Below, one piece after another: positions 23,200 to 36,129 of a stretch of DNA of 64,000 bases. The notes beneath the pieces are model-generated. The model was not told where the DNA came from. It saw only the letters and a list, made by a program, of their open reading frames with translations, and did not search any database. Within the stretch, counting starts at the first letter, position 1; each line of letters starts with the position of its first letter. The DNA is taken from assembly GCA_051453625.1 (NCBI GenBank), contig JBOZIK010000001.1, positions 18,135,247 to 18,199,246 on the forward strand, written 5' to 3'. The DNA comes from Welwitschia mirabilis (Eukaryota; Gnetophyta; Gnetopsida; Welwitschiales). The translations under genes were made by a program, and so were the position numbers.

Positions 23200-26100
23200 C
23201 CATTGAAGATACTATAAGAAAAGATCAAGCACCCAAAAAAAAGTAAAAACACCTCTAATAAATTATCTCATATGGAATTACAGGGGATTAGGGTCCTCCT
23301 ACAAGAAAAAAAACCTATAAAATATGATCAATTAATTTAATATCGATTTAGTTTACTTACATGAAATGAAGATAAAAAATGATATGAAAAAAATAATTTT
23401 AAGATAGCAATGGAATTTCCTTAATGTTACAGCCTAAGGCAACTCTGGTGGACTCATAATATCTACCAAAAGAGATGCAGATCTGATTCATAGCAGTAAG
23501 AACCATATCACAATTCTTCTAATAAAAGAGATTTAGACTGTTACAAATCTTTATAATCCCCAAAATAATTAGGACAAGGCTTCTATCTTGGACTGAATCA
23601 AGAGGTTAGTAATAGACAAATCCAAATGGCTTATCCTAGATGATTTTGATTAATGTCTTCATCACTAAGAAAAATCAAGAGGTAAATAACTAGAATTTCA
23701 GAGGTTCATCAATACTAAAAGACTTTTTGGCAAGAAACTCTCTCATAGATGTCCCTATTGATGAGTGCAAGTATACTTGGTCAAATAGAAGAGTGAGTAA
23801 AGATCTAATTATGTCTAAGATTGATAAAGTTCTAGCTGGGAAGAATCTAGCTAAACTTCCATTTAAAGCTTGTGGTTTAAATAGGATTACTTCAGATCAC
23901 CATCTTATCAAACTTAGAGTGGGGGCAAATTTTTCCCAGAAAACTCTATTTCATATGAAATGATATTGGATTAATTAGACTAAAACTAGAATGTTAATGA
24001 AAAAAATAAGAACATGGTATAATGGAACTTAATTCATAATGTTTCTATATAAGGGCCTAAGTACCCTAAAGACCTATGTAATAGATTGGAGAAGCAAAGA
24101 TAAAGAGAAGTTTGAATCAAAAACTAAGCTTAAAAAGAAACTCAAAAGAATTCAAACTGAGTAGGAGAAGAGAGGTGATCAGAAGAGCCTACGGAACAGA
24201 GAATACCAATGTCTAATGAATCTCTAAGAAATAAATAATGATGAAAAAACTACTAGATAGAATGCTCAAGGATCGAATGACTAAAAGAGAGTAATAAACA
24301 TACCAAATTATTATTTTAATAGGCTAACTAGCATAGATCAGATAACAGGACTAGAAGATTATCCATTAGAGGTCAAACTATAGATAATGAAGAGGATATA
24401 GCTAAGGAATTGCAGGCCCATCTTAAGAAAATCTTGAAATGGGATGATATAGCCCTAGTCCTTATTCTTGAAAATAAGAAAATCTCAAGTGAAGATAACT
24501 TTATGTGATCTAAACCTCTGAGTAAAAAGAAGGATTTATTTATCATCAAATTCATGAAGAGTAATCGAGCCCCTATCCCTAATGAATGACCAGTTAAACT
24601 TTTTAAATCTCACTTATTTATTTTAGAAAATAAAATTTATGATATGATGTAGGGAGTCTTTTAGAATAAGTGGATTCCCAAGGAAATAAATATAATTAGA
24701 ATGGTTGTTATATCAAAAAAAAAGGTGGGATGCTAGCAAACCAAAATATTTTAAGCTTCTAGGTATTTGTAATGTTATTTACAAAATCCTTGCGAAAATC
24801 ATGATTAGCTGTATTACCCTTCTTCTTTCTAATGTAATTTTAGAGAACCAAGTTGGCTTCATCTAATCTAGGTATATTCAAGATCAAATCCTTTTGACTT
24901 ATGAGATCGTTGACTCTATCAAAAAATATAGATTTCTTCTTCTTATTGCTAAATTGGATATCACTAAAGCTTTTGATTTGGTTAGTTAGCAAGCATTAGA
25001 CTATATCCTTAGGAAAATAGATTTTTCTCAAGATTATATTAACCTCTGGCTAGACATGTAGGCTTCAACTAAATTTAGTATGGAGGTTAATAATCATAGA
25101 TCAAACTTTTTTAGTAGGCAGAGGATTAAGACAAGGGAACCCCCTATTTTCATACCTTTTTCTATTTGTAATGAATGTGTTATAGGTTTTCTTAAAAAGA
25201 AATGGAGTTATAAAAATCACAATTAGAGGTCAAACCTTTATCAATAATCACTATACAGATGATACTCTCATTGTGATCAGGGCTTCATGTCAATAAGTAA
25301 AAGTAATTAAAAATTCTGTGAACATCTTTACAATGGCAACAGGTCTTCATACCAACTAGAATAAATCAAGAATCCATACTTTATGTAGAAAAAGTATCAG
25401 AGGGGGTGAAATCACTTGAATCCTGAGCAAAAAATTAGGAGATGTATAGGATATATACCTAGGTATTTCTTTTCGAAATTGACACAAGACCTTTACCTAG
25501 AATTACATCTTGAAATCCATCCAAAAGTGGTATAACTTATGACAAAATAACTTTCTCTCATCCAAAGCTAAAATTATTCTCACAAACTCTTGCTTAGTTT
25601 CCTCTTTTCATTACATATCTTTTATTGTTGCTTTCCTAGAGAAATATCATCTAAAAAATTAATAGGATCTTAAAAGAATTTATTTGGTCAAGACGAAAGG
25701 ATCACCATCAAATTCATCTCTATAAATGGGAGACTACTATGCACTCAAGAGAATCAAGATGGTGGGGGATTCAAACAAAAAAGAATTACATCCTCATTAG
25801 AGCTCATAGAAGTTTAAAAAGACTGCAAGAAGGAGGTTATTCCTAGTGTGATTTAATCAACTACAAATACAAATATTAGATCACTAATCATGGGGATTCC
25901 TACTTAAGGAAACACCTCAGTAAAACTCGATAACAACTTATTAACTTAAACATCTATTAGTTTGATTCAACTAAGTAAATCCTTTTAAATAAATATGGGA
26001 AAAATAACTCATACAATAAATATTGAAAAGGTCAAATTCTAGAAAAAATTAAGGTCTTTTATTAGTTAAAAGACTATAATAGAATCTCAACTAGAGACCA

Positions 26101-27660
26101 ATTACTTAAGAGGGGATTCTAAGTGGATACAAACTATCCCATCAACTAGTCAAATTTAGAAACAACATAGTATCTATTTCATCATTGCATTTGGAGCAAA
26201 GAATTAATCTTCATTATGAAGAATTACTATCAAACCTGTAATGCCCCTAACATGTATTTATTAAATGGATTTCACTTGATATTTTGGTAGATTTAGAGGA
26301 TAAAAAATGATCTTATTTTCAATAACATCTTTCTACCCTTTTTTGTAAATACAGTAAGGAGGATCAAGTACCTACATTTTTAAATCATACTTACTATGGA
26401 AGCCATGACAATAATTGATCCTTCTGATCCTAGCCTCTTAGAAGGCTTTGCTACCCTATGGAAAAAAGTGTAGGCAATGGGATGGAAACCCCTTCTACAC
26501 AAGCTTAGAGGATACTAGAAGGTTGATATCACCCTATGTTATAGATAATAAAGAGGAGGACACACCATGTTTATAAGAATTCCTATAACAATTCCTAAAG
26601 ACTCCTTCTCTAGGCTACTGGAAATCCCTGTAGAAGGAAAACATATTTTGTTTGGAAGCAGAGGAAAAAAATAAATACTTCACTTCTTCCCTAATGGGAT
26701 TCTTAAATTGCCAAGAGGGCACATCAGAAAAAATATGTTACTGCCCCCTAGAGACTAGGCATAGATCTTTTGAACTACTACTTCATTTAATCGGGGAATT
26801 GCTCCAAACTTTTAGATATTTATTTTGCTTTTCTTAAAAATCTTGACTTAGGACATTAGGTAAACCTATCATTTTTTTTATCCAAGTTATTAAACAGAAG
26901 GATTTATCAAGGCACTTAGGCTTAGGTTTAGCCCTTTGAAAGCAACACAAGAAGTTAGGACAAGAGAGGTTCCTCCTTCTCCTCATCATCTCTCACATCA
27001 AACTCCTCCTAGGAGTATCTTCAAAAGAAGAACTACTTTATAAAGGACCCCTATTCTAGAGGAGATTACTAGGCATGGCAACCCTAGCTAGAAAGGAGCA
27101 ACTCTACTTCTAGGCTATTTAGAGGAGACATATTTACCCTTGACGTAACAAAAGATAACTTAGGAGTCTAAGCCTGGCATAGCTCAGGAACTAGCTTAGG
27201 ATCAATCATCATCCAACTCTCAGAAGTAAGGTAGGCATGGTCAGATATCCTCTACTCTAGCATCAGGCCCTAGCTTTTCTTATAACTCGAATTCAAACTT
27301 TTTCCTAGTAGAAATCCTGCTTCAATCTTAAGAAGACATTAACATGAATGCTGTTCGATGGGAGGTTCTACTAGCAACCATTTAATATCTGAAGAGATAC
27401 CCCTTTATCACATTAGGACTCTCTTATAAAGCCCTCCATCAAGCTAGCAAATCAAGCTATAGGAATAAAGCCCTAATTCTATACTCAAACAAAAATCCAG
27501 CAGGTGTTAAATAATTTAAGAAGATAAATCAAGCATTTGATATTTTCTTTGATGATATGGGTAGATTCTTTTTTGACCACAATTATGATAAGGTGTTTCC
27601 ATTTTATGGAGGGCTCTAATCCTCCTCCCTTAGGTCTATTCCTTATTAAAATTAAGTTTT
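23200..27660 (+). pseudogene. LINE ORF2 (endonuclease and reverse transcriptase), broken
   Basis: ORF2 nicks the target and copies the LINE RNA there. Blocks across frames: endonuclease start WNYRGLGSS (about 23277), VYLHEMKIK, NSGGLIIS and WLILDDFD, then an open stretch 23727-23963 with TWSNRR and SDHHLIKLRV. RT follows: APIPNE, KLFK (24570), a palm block with GLRQGNPLFSYLFLFVMNVL (about 25120-25185) and the catalytic motif as YTDD rather than YADD (about 25255), then GLHTN.NKS. After 25400 the frame is hard to follow; 26652-26837 is open but not assignable. Confidence 0.75.
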
Positions 27661-27919
27661 TTTTTTTTTAACTCTTGGTATCAAGAGGCATTTTTGCCCC
27701 TAGTCTATTAGAAGAATAATGTTTTTCTTCTTTCATGCATTTACTATTCCAGATAGGCAGTTCCTCGTGACTGTGTCGCTAAGGGGATGGTTTCACCTCC
27801 ATTTTTATTTTATTTCATAGTTATTTCTTCAACAATTAGTGAAATAACCCTTTTTATAAATAGTTTAATTGTTCTATCATTTGTAGGTGTTATTACCACC
27901 TAATGTACATTTTCTAGTT

Positions 27920-27946
27920 TTATATATATATATATATATATATATA
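27920..27946. repeat. (TA)n tract near the LINE 3' end
   Basis: About 13 TA units are followed by T9 and A7, as in the tail region of decayed LINEs. Confidence 0.9.
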
Positions 27947-28059
27947 CACTTTTTTTTTTAAAAAAAGGGTATAGTACAAATATCATTTTCATGGATTAAC
28001 TCTACACATACATGTAAGAACTTTGAAAGAATATGAGGATGTAATTAGAAGAGTATAAA

Positions 28060-29010
28060 TGTTTAAAGTTATATTTGGTTCATCCTATTACATTTCTATA
28101 CTTTTCAAGAGTCCAAAGCATTAAAATCATTATAATAAGAAGAAGTATTTTGTTCAACTAGATAAGGATTAATATCATGAACTTTATGAATAAAATTAGT
28201 ATTATTATTGTTCCTTGGTAATTCCACAGTGTTAGAAATATACAAGTGAACTATTATGTTACTTAAACAAACTTTCATGTAACTATTTTTATAATTAATA
28301 AGAGTGTTTGAAATTGCTAGAAAATGTCTACCTAAAATAACTAGAACTAAATTATACTTTATTAAATTTATTTATAACATAATGAAATTAACTAGAATGT
28401 ATTAATTATCTATTCAAGTAGTTACATATTTAATAATTCCTAATGATAATTTTAATAAGTTATTTATTAACTACAATTAGATTTTTTTCTTTTTAAGATT
28501 ATTAAGGTCAAGTTTTTGTAAACCAAGTGGGGTGAAAGATTCACGCTTACTTCTAGACCTAATAAGGCTTGCTTAAGATGTTTATCTCTAATTATAGTAG
28601 TGATTGTAAGGAAACCCGAATATTTATAATTTAAGGGAATTTAGTCTTTCATGATTGCACTTGTCTACTAGGATAGAAATGTCTTTTTCTTAACATGAAT
28701 TTTCCTCTTGATTGTACACATACCTTTTAGGAATTTAGCATAAGAGGGATTGTTTTAAATAATGTTTAATAATATCATGTTGATGTTAACCTCTTTAAAA
28801 ACCTCTAAGACTTATAATTATTTATTTAAAATGTTTTCTTCCTTATGTTATTGTGGAAATGATAGATATTCTTAGTAATTAGGTAAAGTCATTTCTAGAG
28901 TTTCATCCTTCTCATTATATTCTATTAGAGTTACTTCTTCTTTAGTAGCATTTTGTTCAAATTAATTATTAAATTCTTTTCCACTTCTAAGATGAATGAC
29001 CCTAGTTTTT
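28060..29010 (-). pseudogene. Gypsy C protease region, copy 1
   Basis: Read on the minus strand: LRSGKEF, then LEVFKEVNIN and NNPSYAKFLKGM with KRK, then a segment with LGLQKLDLNNLK. This is the order around the retropepsin of Athila/Tat-type gypsy elements (LRSGK, FKKIHINIP, MPNYAKF, LGASVNLMP). Many stops and shifts are present. The protease would mature the gag polyprotein. Copy 2 is at 57237-58160. Confidence 0.65.
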
Positions 29011-29731
29011 TTTATTTGCTTAGGCTCTAATCCTTTTATGAATATAACTTATTTTAGGTTTAGCTATGAGCTCATGGGAATTTTACTAGATTATCTATGA
29101 TTTAAAGAAGAGAGAATTTTAATGGTAAATTTCTTAAATCTATTAAAAGAGTAAGTATGTTGATGTGTAGTGTGTTCTAGATTACTCAAGGAGGAGGAAT
29201 GTTACTTAAGAGTTTATTCAAGATTACAAATAGTTTGGATTTGATTATGGTTAGTTTAGACTACCTTATAATTATTTTGAACTTGGGTTTCTATGAATTT
29301 CCTTAATGATTCCTCTAATAGAGTAGATGATAAAGGTTGTTATTAATTTTATAATGATAGAAATGGATTTCTTAATTAACTAGCATGGTTTTAATCATAG
29401 GAATTATCTTATCTCCAAGAAAACTTGGGATGGTTCCTCCACTTAGGATTGTAAGTATTTAAATATAGATCATTTTTCTATTTTTCCACTAGTGTCTTAT
29501 GGCATTAACTTATTCTTTTATAGTATTTTAAAATATGAATATATAGGAACACTCACTTGTTTCATGGGAGTTTAGGTAGTATATGAGACATTGAGATTTG
29601 AATGTTGATTATTTAGATGAATTGGAAAGGGGTTATACTCTTCTTAATAGTTCATCTATTAAGTTATTAATGTCAAAGTTATTAAGCACTCTAAAAATAC
29701 TTATGGATCTAATGGATGATTGGGATATAGG

Positions 29732-29736
29732 TGGTT
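29732..29736. repeat. Target-site duplication of copia A, left (TGGTT)
   Basis: TGGTT immediately precedes the LTR start and recurs at 50285-50289 immediately after the right LTR. This defines the element ends and shows that the flanking gypsy C sequence was once continuous. Confidence 0.8.
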
Positions 29737-29879
29737 TGTTGGAAAATCTAGTTTTGATCATTCCACTTATCAAATATTTCATGTATTTATAAAGATGGGT
29801 TATTGCAAAGTAAAATTAGATCATCATAAGCATAAGATGATGTTAGAACCTCAAGATAATATCTCATGAGAAGGATCTA

Positions 29880-30320
29880 TTAAAGATAAAAATTAGTTAT
29901 TTAAAGACATCTAGAAAATTAAAGACATTTCAGGTAAAGATGTCTAGAAATTTGAAGACATCTTAGATGTACTAAAATTTAAGCCATATGCTTAAGATAA
30001 TTATCTCATCAAAGATAACTATTCTAAAAGTTAAACCTAACAGAAATAAAAACATCTACTTGTTTGAAGATGGCTATACTAAGCTAAAATAGGTAATAGA
30101 TTTAATTTAGTTTTTGACTAATATCTTATGTTTTAGATGAGCTATTAACTTATACATCATGGATTCATGATCACAAAGGTCGAAGGATTATATAGAGTAA
30201 GTTTCATCAAAGTCTAGGTAAGTTCACTAAAAATGTCTACAAGATAAAGACATCTAACTATTAGTAGACATCTATAAAATTGAAGAGGTCTTAGATCAAA
30301 GTTTATGTCGATAAAAATAA
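29880..30320. promoter_or_regulatory. AGATGTCT/AGACATCT motif cluster in LTR A
   Basis: The palindrome AGACATCT (its complement is AGATGTCT) and near variants recur about ten times: AAGACATCTAG, AAGATGTCTAG, AAGACATCTTAGATGT, AAGACATCTAAC, TAGACATCTAT. The cluster lies upstream of the TATA box, so it falls in U3. The right LTR has it at about 48890-49350. Confidence 0.5.
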
Positions 30321-30864
30321 AAAGTATGCACTTGATGCCTAGACATTTCCTATTTGTTACATAATGGTTACAAAGTTAAATGGATACCTTTCAAGTCAAA
30401 TGACTAGATCTTATTCAATGATATAAAGGCTCGACATCATAATACAAATCATAACTTTTGGAACTTTAATGAACACATAGCTCTTAAACTTTTAGCACTC
30501 AATGATGATATCAAATATAGAATGAAGATTGCATGGGTGAACGAAACATCTCATGAAGGATCATAAGCATAATTTGCAAATGAGCTTACATAATCTACAT
30601 CATTCATTCTTACATCCCTTATTATATCATTTATCTATACTTGTGAAAACTATAAAAACAGGGAACTCAAGTTTTCTTTAAAGCTACATCTTTTAGGATT
30701 ATTTTTTAATTGTATTTTTAATTATACATTGTTATACTATCTTATTAATGAATATTGTTGTAAGTCCATTATTAAATCAATATCTTTAAAAGGAAACACT
30801 TGTATGATTGTGTGTCTAAGATAGTGCTTATGATTAATTACTTATTATAAGGTTACTGGTAAGC

Positions 30865-31140
30865 CAGAAAACCATTATTTACTTATAGATGAAAGAGTGC
30901 TATCTTACAAGGAGACTCTTATTATTGTAAGGTTTGTGATGTACTTGTGAAAACCAATATTCCTTTATGAGTGAGAGAATGCTATCTTGCGAGAAGATTC
31001 TAACTATTGTAAGGCTTGTAATACACCTGTGAAAACCACTATTTCCCTATGGGGAAGAGAATTCTATCTTACAAGAAGACTCTCACTTATTATAAGTTTG
31101 GTAATGCACTATAAAACCACTATTTTCTTATAGATTAATA
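30865..31140. repeat. 82-bp tandem repeat, about 3.4 units, in LTR A
   Basis: Units run from AAAACCA(C/T)TATTT through GCTATCTTACAAG.AGACTCT to TTGTAAGG.TTGTGATG. The right LTR carries the same array at about 49850-50110. Confidence 0.85.
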
Positions 31141-31312
31141 ATATCTAGAGGTGTAAGTAAAAGCTACCATCTATGTATGAACATACGAGGGTGGAAAACC
31201 AAAATATCTTAGTAAGGTATATTATTGTGCATATTTCATTCTATTATTAGGTTAAATTTTTTATTTGGTAGAATTAATTCACCCTTCCCCTTTGAGTTTA
31301 ATGATCCTTAAG

Positions 31313-31324
31313 TGGTATCAGAGT
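31313..31324 (+). promoter_or_regulatory. Primer-binding site of copia A
   Basis: TGGTATCAGAGT, two bases after the LTR, is complementary to the 3' end of initiator-Met tRNA with one mismatch. Confidence 0.85.
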
Positions 31325-31363
31325 GGTTACTCACAAAAAGGAGTAACTTTCTTGAGTGAACAA

Positions 31364-32110
31364 TAAAAGGGGTGCCATCCATTAAACCTCTACTCTTTAA
31401 TGGAATAAATTATGCTTATTGAAAGATGAGGATATGCATATTCTTATAGTCTTTTGTGTTTTAGATATCGCAAAGCATAAAAGAAGGATATGTAGATTGA
31501 ATAAAAACCACAATAGACACTACCAACAATACCATTACATAGATTAAGAAATAAAGGTTGAAAAGACAAAGAAAAAGTTGCTTTTATGTATGATTCTAAA
31601 GCTAAAAATGCACTTTATTTTGTTTTAACTATAGAAGAATACAATAGAATAATAGGTTGTAAGACATCATAAGGAATTTTAAATTTTATTATTGGAACAC
31701 ACAAAGAAACTTTAGTTGTCAAATAATCTAAGCTTCTCATATAGATGAATCAATTCAAAAATCTCAAGATGAATCATGGAGAAATAGTTCACAAATACTT
31801 TATTAGAGTTTTAAACATTATGAATGTAATATGTGGCATTGAATAATATCTTCTAGAAGTAAAGGTAATACAAAAGGTTATTAGATCACTAATCCCTAAA
31901 TATAGGCCTAATAATATAGTTATAAAATGGTTAAGAGATTTTAACACCATGAAGATAGAAGAGTTACAAAGTGCTCTTATAGCTTATGAGATAAATCTCA
32001 AATAAGATGAAGCCTTAAAAAAAAAACCTAATGCTATTAAGATAAGTAAAAGTACAACATAGAATTTAAAAGGGAAGGTAAAAAAGAATAGAAAGAGGAT
32101 TATTGAGTTA
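31364..32110 (+). pseudogene. Copia gag, family A, interrupted by element E
   Basis: Starting around KGVPSIKPLLFNGINYAY the frame shows the copia gag pattern. The Trp of NYAYWK is replaced by TGA at 31420-31422. Later come EEYNRI, GTHKETLVVK, MNQFKNLKMNHGEIVHKYF and the MKIEELQSALIAYEINLK segment (DUF4219/UBN2). Element E begins at 32111, just after a Lys/Arg-rich run, so the zinc knuckle is missing or displaced. Confidence 0.75.
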
Positions 32111-33149
32111 TGTTATCAAGTTAATGTCAAACTAACATATATTTGTGCAAGTTAAATATGTTGTAAATTTGTTAGATTAATAAAGTTTTATATGTTAGAC
32201 ATAAAATTGGTTTTTTTCTTAGATTTCATTCTTTCTTAAAAAGACTATCAACTTTGATAAGAGATTGATTGGATTCAAGAAGGATTTGACTAAACCTAGA
32301 TAAATGGGATCAACTAGACCTAATAAGGGGTTGACTAGACCTAGATAAAGGCAGTCAACCAAATTTTACATGGGGTTAACCAGATTATGAAATGTAAGCA
32401 AATTGGATCAACTAGAAGAAAAAGGATTTGACTGAGTTAACTAACAGTAATTAATCAAGTCAACTAGATCCTTTAAGAGGTCAACCAGTCATAGCAGAAG
32501 CTAAATGTTTCAGACTATTTTCTAGGTACTACTCCTTCTATTTCTAGTTATTAAAGTATTAGATTTGCTTTTTAATTTTTTAAACCTATTTCCTATACAA
32601 ATGAATGAATATAAATCTTTTTTATGGTCAATTATCTAGAAGAAAAACACATTTATATTATTGATACCTAGTAGTCAAAAGCAATCTACTACACTGTATG
32701 GGTTTATACATGTGAACTACTTTTTAAGAAGTGTACTCCATTATTGTTGTACTTTAGATCTAGTAAACCTAGTGCTTTCAAGAATAGTATCCTCACTAAA
32801 ATCTTTGCTCTATAAATGTTGAGATTAGGCCTCAAAAGTCCTCTTGCAAAGGTTATAGGTTGACTTAGAAATCTAAAAAGATAGAAATAAGAATACAATA
32901 TTAGGATTGAAGCTGATATCCAAGAATGGAGTAGTAGAATTTCCCTAAATCACTATAAATCATTTTGTCTAATGTAATTTTTTAGTATTTTCATTTTAGT
33001 TATTTTCTTGAGCTTTCAATCATTAAGATTCTTCTAATATAATCTTGTCTTTTTTTCCAAATATATTACTATCTTATTATGAATATTTTTAAGGGTAATA
33101 TCTTCTTATAAAACCTATTTATCCCCCATCTAGATTTGTAGATATTTTA
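32111..33149 (+). repeat. 5' LTR of copia element E
   Basis: It starts TGTTATCAAGTTAATGTC, like the minus-strand start of LTR B. It contains GTCAAC/GTTGAC/GATCAAC motifs at 32280-32490 and ends before TTTGATATC, the PBS position. Confidence 0.65.
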
Positions 33150-33166
33150 TTTGATATCAAAACAGG
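33150..33166 (+). promoter_or_regulatory. Decayed primer-binding site of element E
   Basis: TTTGATATCAAAACAGG occupies the place of TTTGGTATCAGAGC in family B. Confidence 0.5.
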
Positions 33167-33225
33167 TTGAGTCAATAGTAGATTTTAATAAATCTTAACT
33201 CATAACCTTATCCATAAGTAATCCC

Positions 33226-34140
33226 TCAGATGAATCCTCTACTAGAAGGTCATCGTTATTTGATGAAATCAACTATGCTTATTGAAAGACCAAGATGAGA
33301 ATTTTCCTTAGGTCTCTTGATGTTGACATGGAAGAGGTAATTTACAATTGGTATGAACAACCTACAATGACCAAAAAGGATAGTAGTGGAAATACCAAGG
33401 CCATTATGAAATGGAGAGATCAGTGAACTTCTATTAATAAGGATAACACAACTATTGATGACCATGCTCTTAATGCTATTTTTAGTACACTTTGTATAGA
33501 GGAATTCAAGAGGATTGTAAATTGCAAATTTACCAAAGATGCATGTGATATTCTTGAAATAGTTCATGAAGCTACTTCCATCGTAAAATAATTAAAATTG
33601 TATATTCTCATCTCAAGTTCGGAGATACTCATATGGAGGAGGAAGAAACTCTTCAAAAATTATTTACCAAGTTGATAGATATAGTGAACTCAAAAGTGGT
33701 AAGAAAAGTAAGAACATCAACTTGATGGCCATAGATAAACTACAAGGTAATCTTCAAACTTAAAAATTAAAATTTTCTAAATATAAGAAGAAGAATCTTA
33801 CATTAAAAAGTATGCAAGAGGAAGCCAAATTTGAAAGATCAGATGATAACCTTGACAGGGATGATGTTATTAAAAAAAATTTATATAGGAGAAGAATAGA
33901 GGGGAAATCAAGTAAGGGATCTAGAAGGAGTCAATCTAAGCTAAAGAGAGATTAAGATAAATCAAAAGAGATCTAGCGTTATGCATGTAAATGATATCAA
34001 CATGTTATGAATAAATGTTCAAATAAAAAAAGGAATCAAAGAAAATATAAGAGACCATCCTTTATGGCTAATTGGAATAACATGAAGGAGGAAGAAGGTA
34101 GCAGCTCTGATCAAGAGTTAGAGGGAGATAAATGACTCTT
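33226..34140 (+). pseudogene. Copia gag, element E
   Basis: Blocks in order: FDEINYAY, a TGA replacing Trp at 33283-33285, KTKMRIFLRSLDVDMEEVIY, HALNAIFSTLCIEEFKRIVN, DACDILEIVHEATSIVK, EEEETLQKLFTKLIDIVNS, MAIDKLQGNLQT, and a zinc knuckle near 33973 (YACK, a stop, YQHVMNKC) followed by a Lys-rich run. This is the family B gag layout, but better preserved in the middle. Confidence 0.75.
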
Positions 34141-34716
34141 TTTCATGATAATAGTTTCATTCTTAAATGAGGTTCATTATTCAACTAAACTAGATAATTT
34201 AGATATCATAAAGGAAGGATAATAAAAAAATAGAAGATACCTATCAAGAGTTAACTGAGAATGTAAAAATTAAAAAAAAATAGTAAAGTCTTTAAACAAG
34301 GAAAAGGAAGCTTTGGAAGCTAACTATAAAAAAAATTTCAGAAAAGAATATGGAGCTGACTCAAGAGATAAAAAGTTTGTTTCACTTTATAAGAAAATTT
34401 TTTGATAGTTCTAGCTAATTAGAACATATTCTTGAAATAGAAAAATCGGTCCATGATAAAAGAGGTATTGCATTCACTTCCAAAAAATCATCTGCTTTTT
34501 TAGATTAAATAACATGCTAAAATAATAATTTCATTTCAAAGATTACCCATTATTTTCATGGCAAAAATAGGTTACTCAAATATTTTGCAAATTCAAAAGG
34601 TTATGCTTGTTTTAACTCATATAATTACTTTTTCTTTTAAATTTTTTTCTAAAATTTCTACATCATAATAATCCAATAAAATTATATGGGTAAGAGCTAA
34701 CAATTTTAAAAGATTA

Positions 34717-35013
34717 TTGATTCAAATAGCTTTCAAGATTAGTAGCAGAACTTATTGGTACTTGGATAGTGGATGCTCTCATCATGTGACAAGTAACAAG
34801 TTAAGATTCCAATGCTTAGATGACTTTGATGGAGGGGAAATAACCTTCGATGATGAAGTAAAGGCAAAAATTGAAGGAATAAAAATCATTAGTGGAGGTA
34901 ACATGCCTAAACTTAATAAAGTTTTTTATGTAAATGGCCTTAAACATAATTTACTTAGTATTAGTAAAATTTGTAATAAAGGTCATAAAGTTGTTTTATT
35001 ATCAAAAGTTTAA
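34717..35013 (+). pseudogene. Copia protease and pre-integrase, element E
   Basis: Ninety-eight open codons with the retropepsin site YLDSGCSHHVTSNK (residues 16-29), then GGEITFDDEVKAKIEGI and KVFYVNGLKHNLLSISKICN leading to GAG-pre-integrase. The active-site DSG triad is intact. The frame then shifts; pre-integrase continues as LGHVNYDQLK near 35145. Confidence 0.8.
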
Positions 35014-35119
35014 AGTCATGCATGGTAGAATAGATGAAGTTCTTCTTAAAGTAAATAGAATAAATAAAAATATTGATCAATACTCTTCTATTTGTCATTT
35101 TTCTCAAATTAACCAAGAA

Positions 35120-35910
35120 TAATTATGGCATTAATGATTAGGTCATGTAAACTATGATCAACTTAAAATCATCATCAAAAAGGAAATTGTAAGAGGTATT
35201 ATGTGATGCTTGCTAAAAAGAAAAATAAATAAGAACCTCCCATAAAAGTAAAAACTTAGTCTCCACAATAATGCCCCTTAAACTTATCCATATGAAGTTG
35301 TGGATCCTTTCCAAAATAAAATATTTATATGAAAAATATATTTTTTAGCAATGATGAATGACTATTATAGGTTTAATTGTATTGTATTCCTAGGAAATAA
35401 GACTAAAACTTTTAAAAGATTTATTGAAATCTACAACCAAATTCAAAATAAAAAGGGATATTCAATTAAATGAATTAAAATTGATAATAGAGGAGAATTT
35501 AAAAATGATCTTTTTAAAAAATATTATATGGACAATGGAATAGAACATGAGTTTTTAGCATCAAAAACTCAATAAAAAATGGGATATTAGAAAGAAAAAA
35601 TAGGGTCCTTTAAGAGATGGCAAGAATAATGTTAAATCATAATGAGGTACTAAAAACTTCTTGGGTTTAAGTAATAAGTACTACATGTCATATTATTAAT
35701 AGAGTGTATCTAAGATCTAATATGGATAAAACTCCCTATGAGCTATGGAAAGAACGAAAATCAAATGTGTTTTATTTTAAAGTCTTTAGAAGTAAGTGCT
35801 TTATTTGGAAAGATAGAAAACATTTAAGTAAGTTTGAGTCTAAGGTAGATGAAGTAACTTTTCTTGGATACTCAACAAGAAGTAGAACTTGTAGGATCTT
35901 CAACACATGA
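35120..35910 (+). pseudogene. Copia integrase, element E
   Basis: Integrase inserts the cDNA into the host genome. A core NDYYRFNCIVFLGNKTKTFK (near 35350) is followed by IKIDNRGEFKND (near 35480) and DNGIEHEFLASKTQ, then a broken Gln/Asn-Gly-x-x-Glu segment. Asp and Glu residues at the expected catalytic positions are visible. The C-terminal part, open from 35704 to 35910, has TPYELWKERK, VFRSKCFIWKDRKHLSKFES and FLGYSTRSRTCRIFN, typical of copia integrase. Several stops interrupt the rest. Confidence 0.8.
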
Positions 35911-36129
35911 AGTCTAACAATAGAAGAATCCATAAATGTATAAATTAATGACAATAATCCCAAATCACTATCTACAAGTAATGAAGAGGATCTCTTACAA
36001 AACTTTACAAATAATAAGAAAGTTATAAGTAAAAAGGAAAATGAAACAACATAAAAATCAACTCCCATACATTTCAAAGAAATAAAAGATTATCCTCTTG
36101 ATTTATTTACTAGAGATGAAAATTCAAGG

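Larger units (their letters stand above)
6932..27960 (+). mobile_element. L1-type LINE, split by the copia B array
   Basis: The LINE survives as about 6932-8042 and 23019-27960, together near 6 kb, close to full length for a plant L1. ORF1 has a DUF4283-like region and a zinc knuckle; ORF2 has an endonuclease and an RT. It ends in a TA/T/A-rich tail. The host gypsy C sequence resumes at about 27961 (GGTATAGTACAAAT), where the second C copy reads GGTATAGAATAG near 57100. The exact ends and target duplication are obscured by decay. The copia B array splits it at 8042/23019. Confidence 0.75.
29737..31310 (+). repeat. Left LTR of copia A
   Basis: It starts TGTTGGAAAATCTAG and ends near ATGATCCTTA, next to the PBS. 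It contains an AGATGTCT-like cluster, a TATA box (ACTATAAAAACAG, about 30649) and an 82-bp tandem array. Confidence 0.8.

Noticed and set aside
30865-31140. CRISPR-like regular repeats
   Set aside because: The units are contiguous 82-bp tandem copies without spacers and lie in a plant LTR.
33256-33567. 103-codon minus-strand frame
   Set aside because: Antisense shadow of the element E gag, whose plus-strand reading has the conserved blocks.
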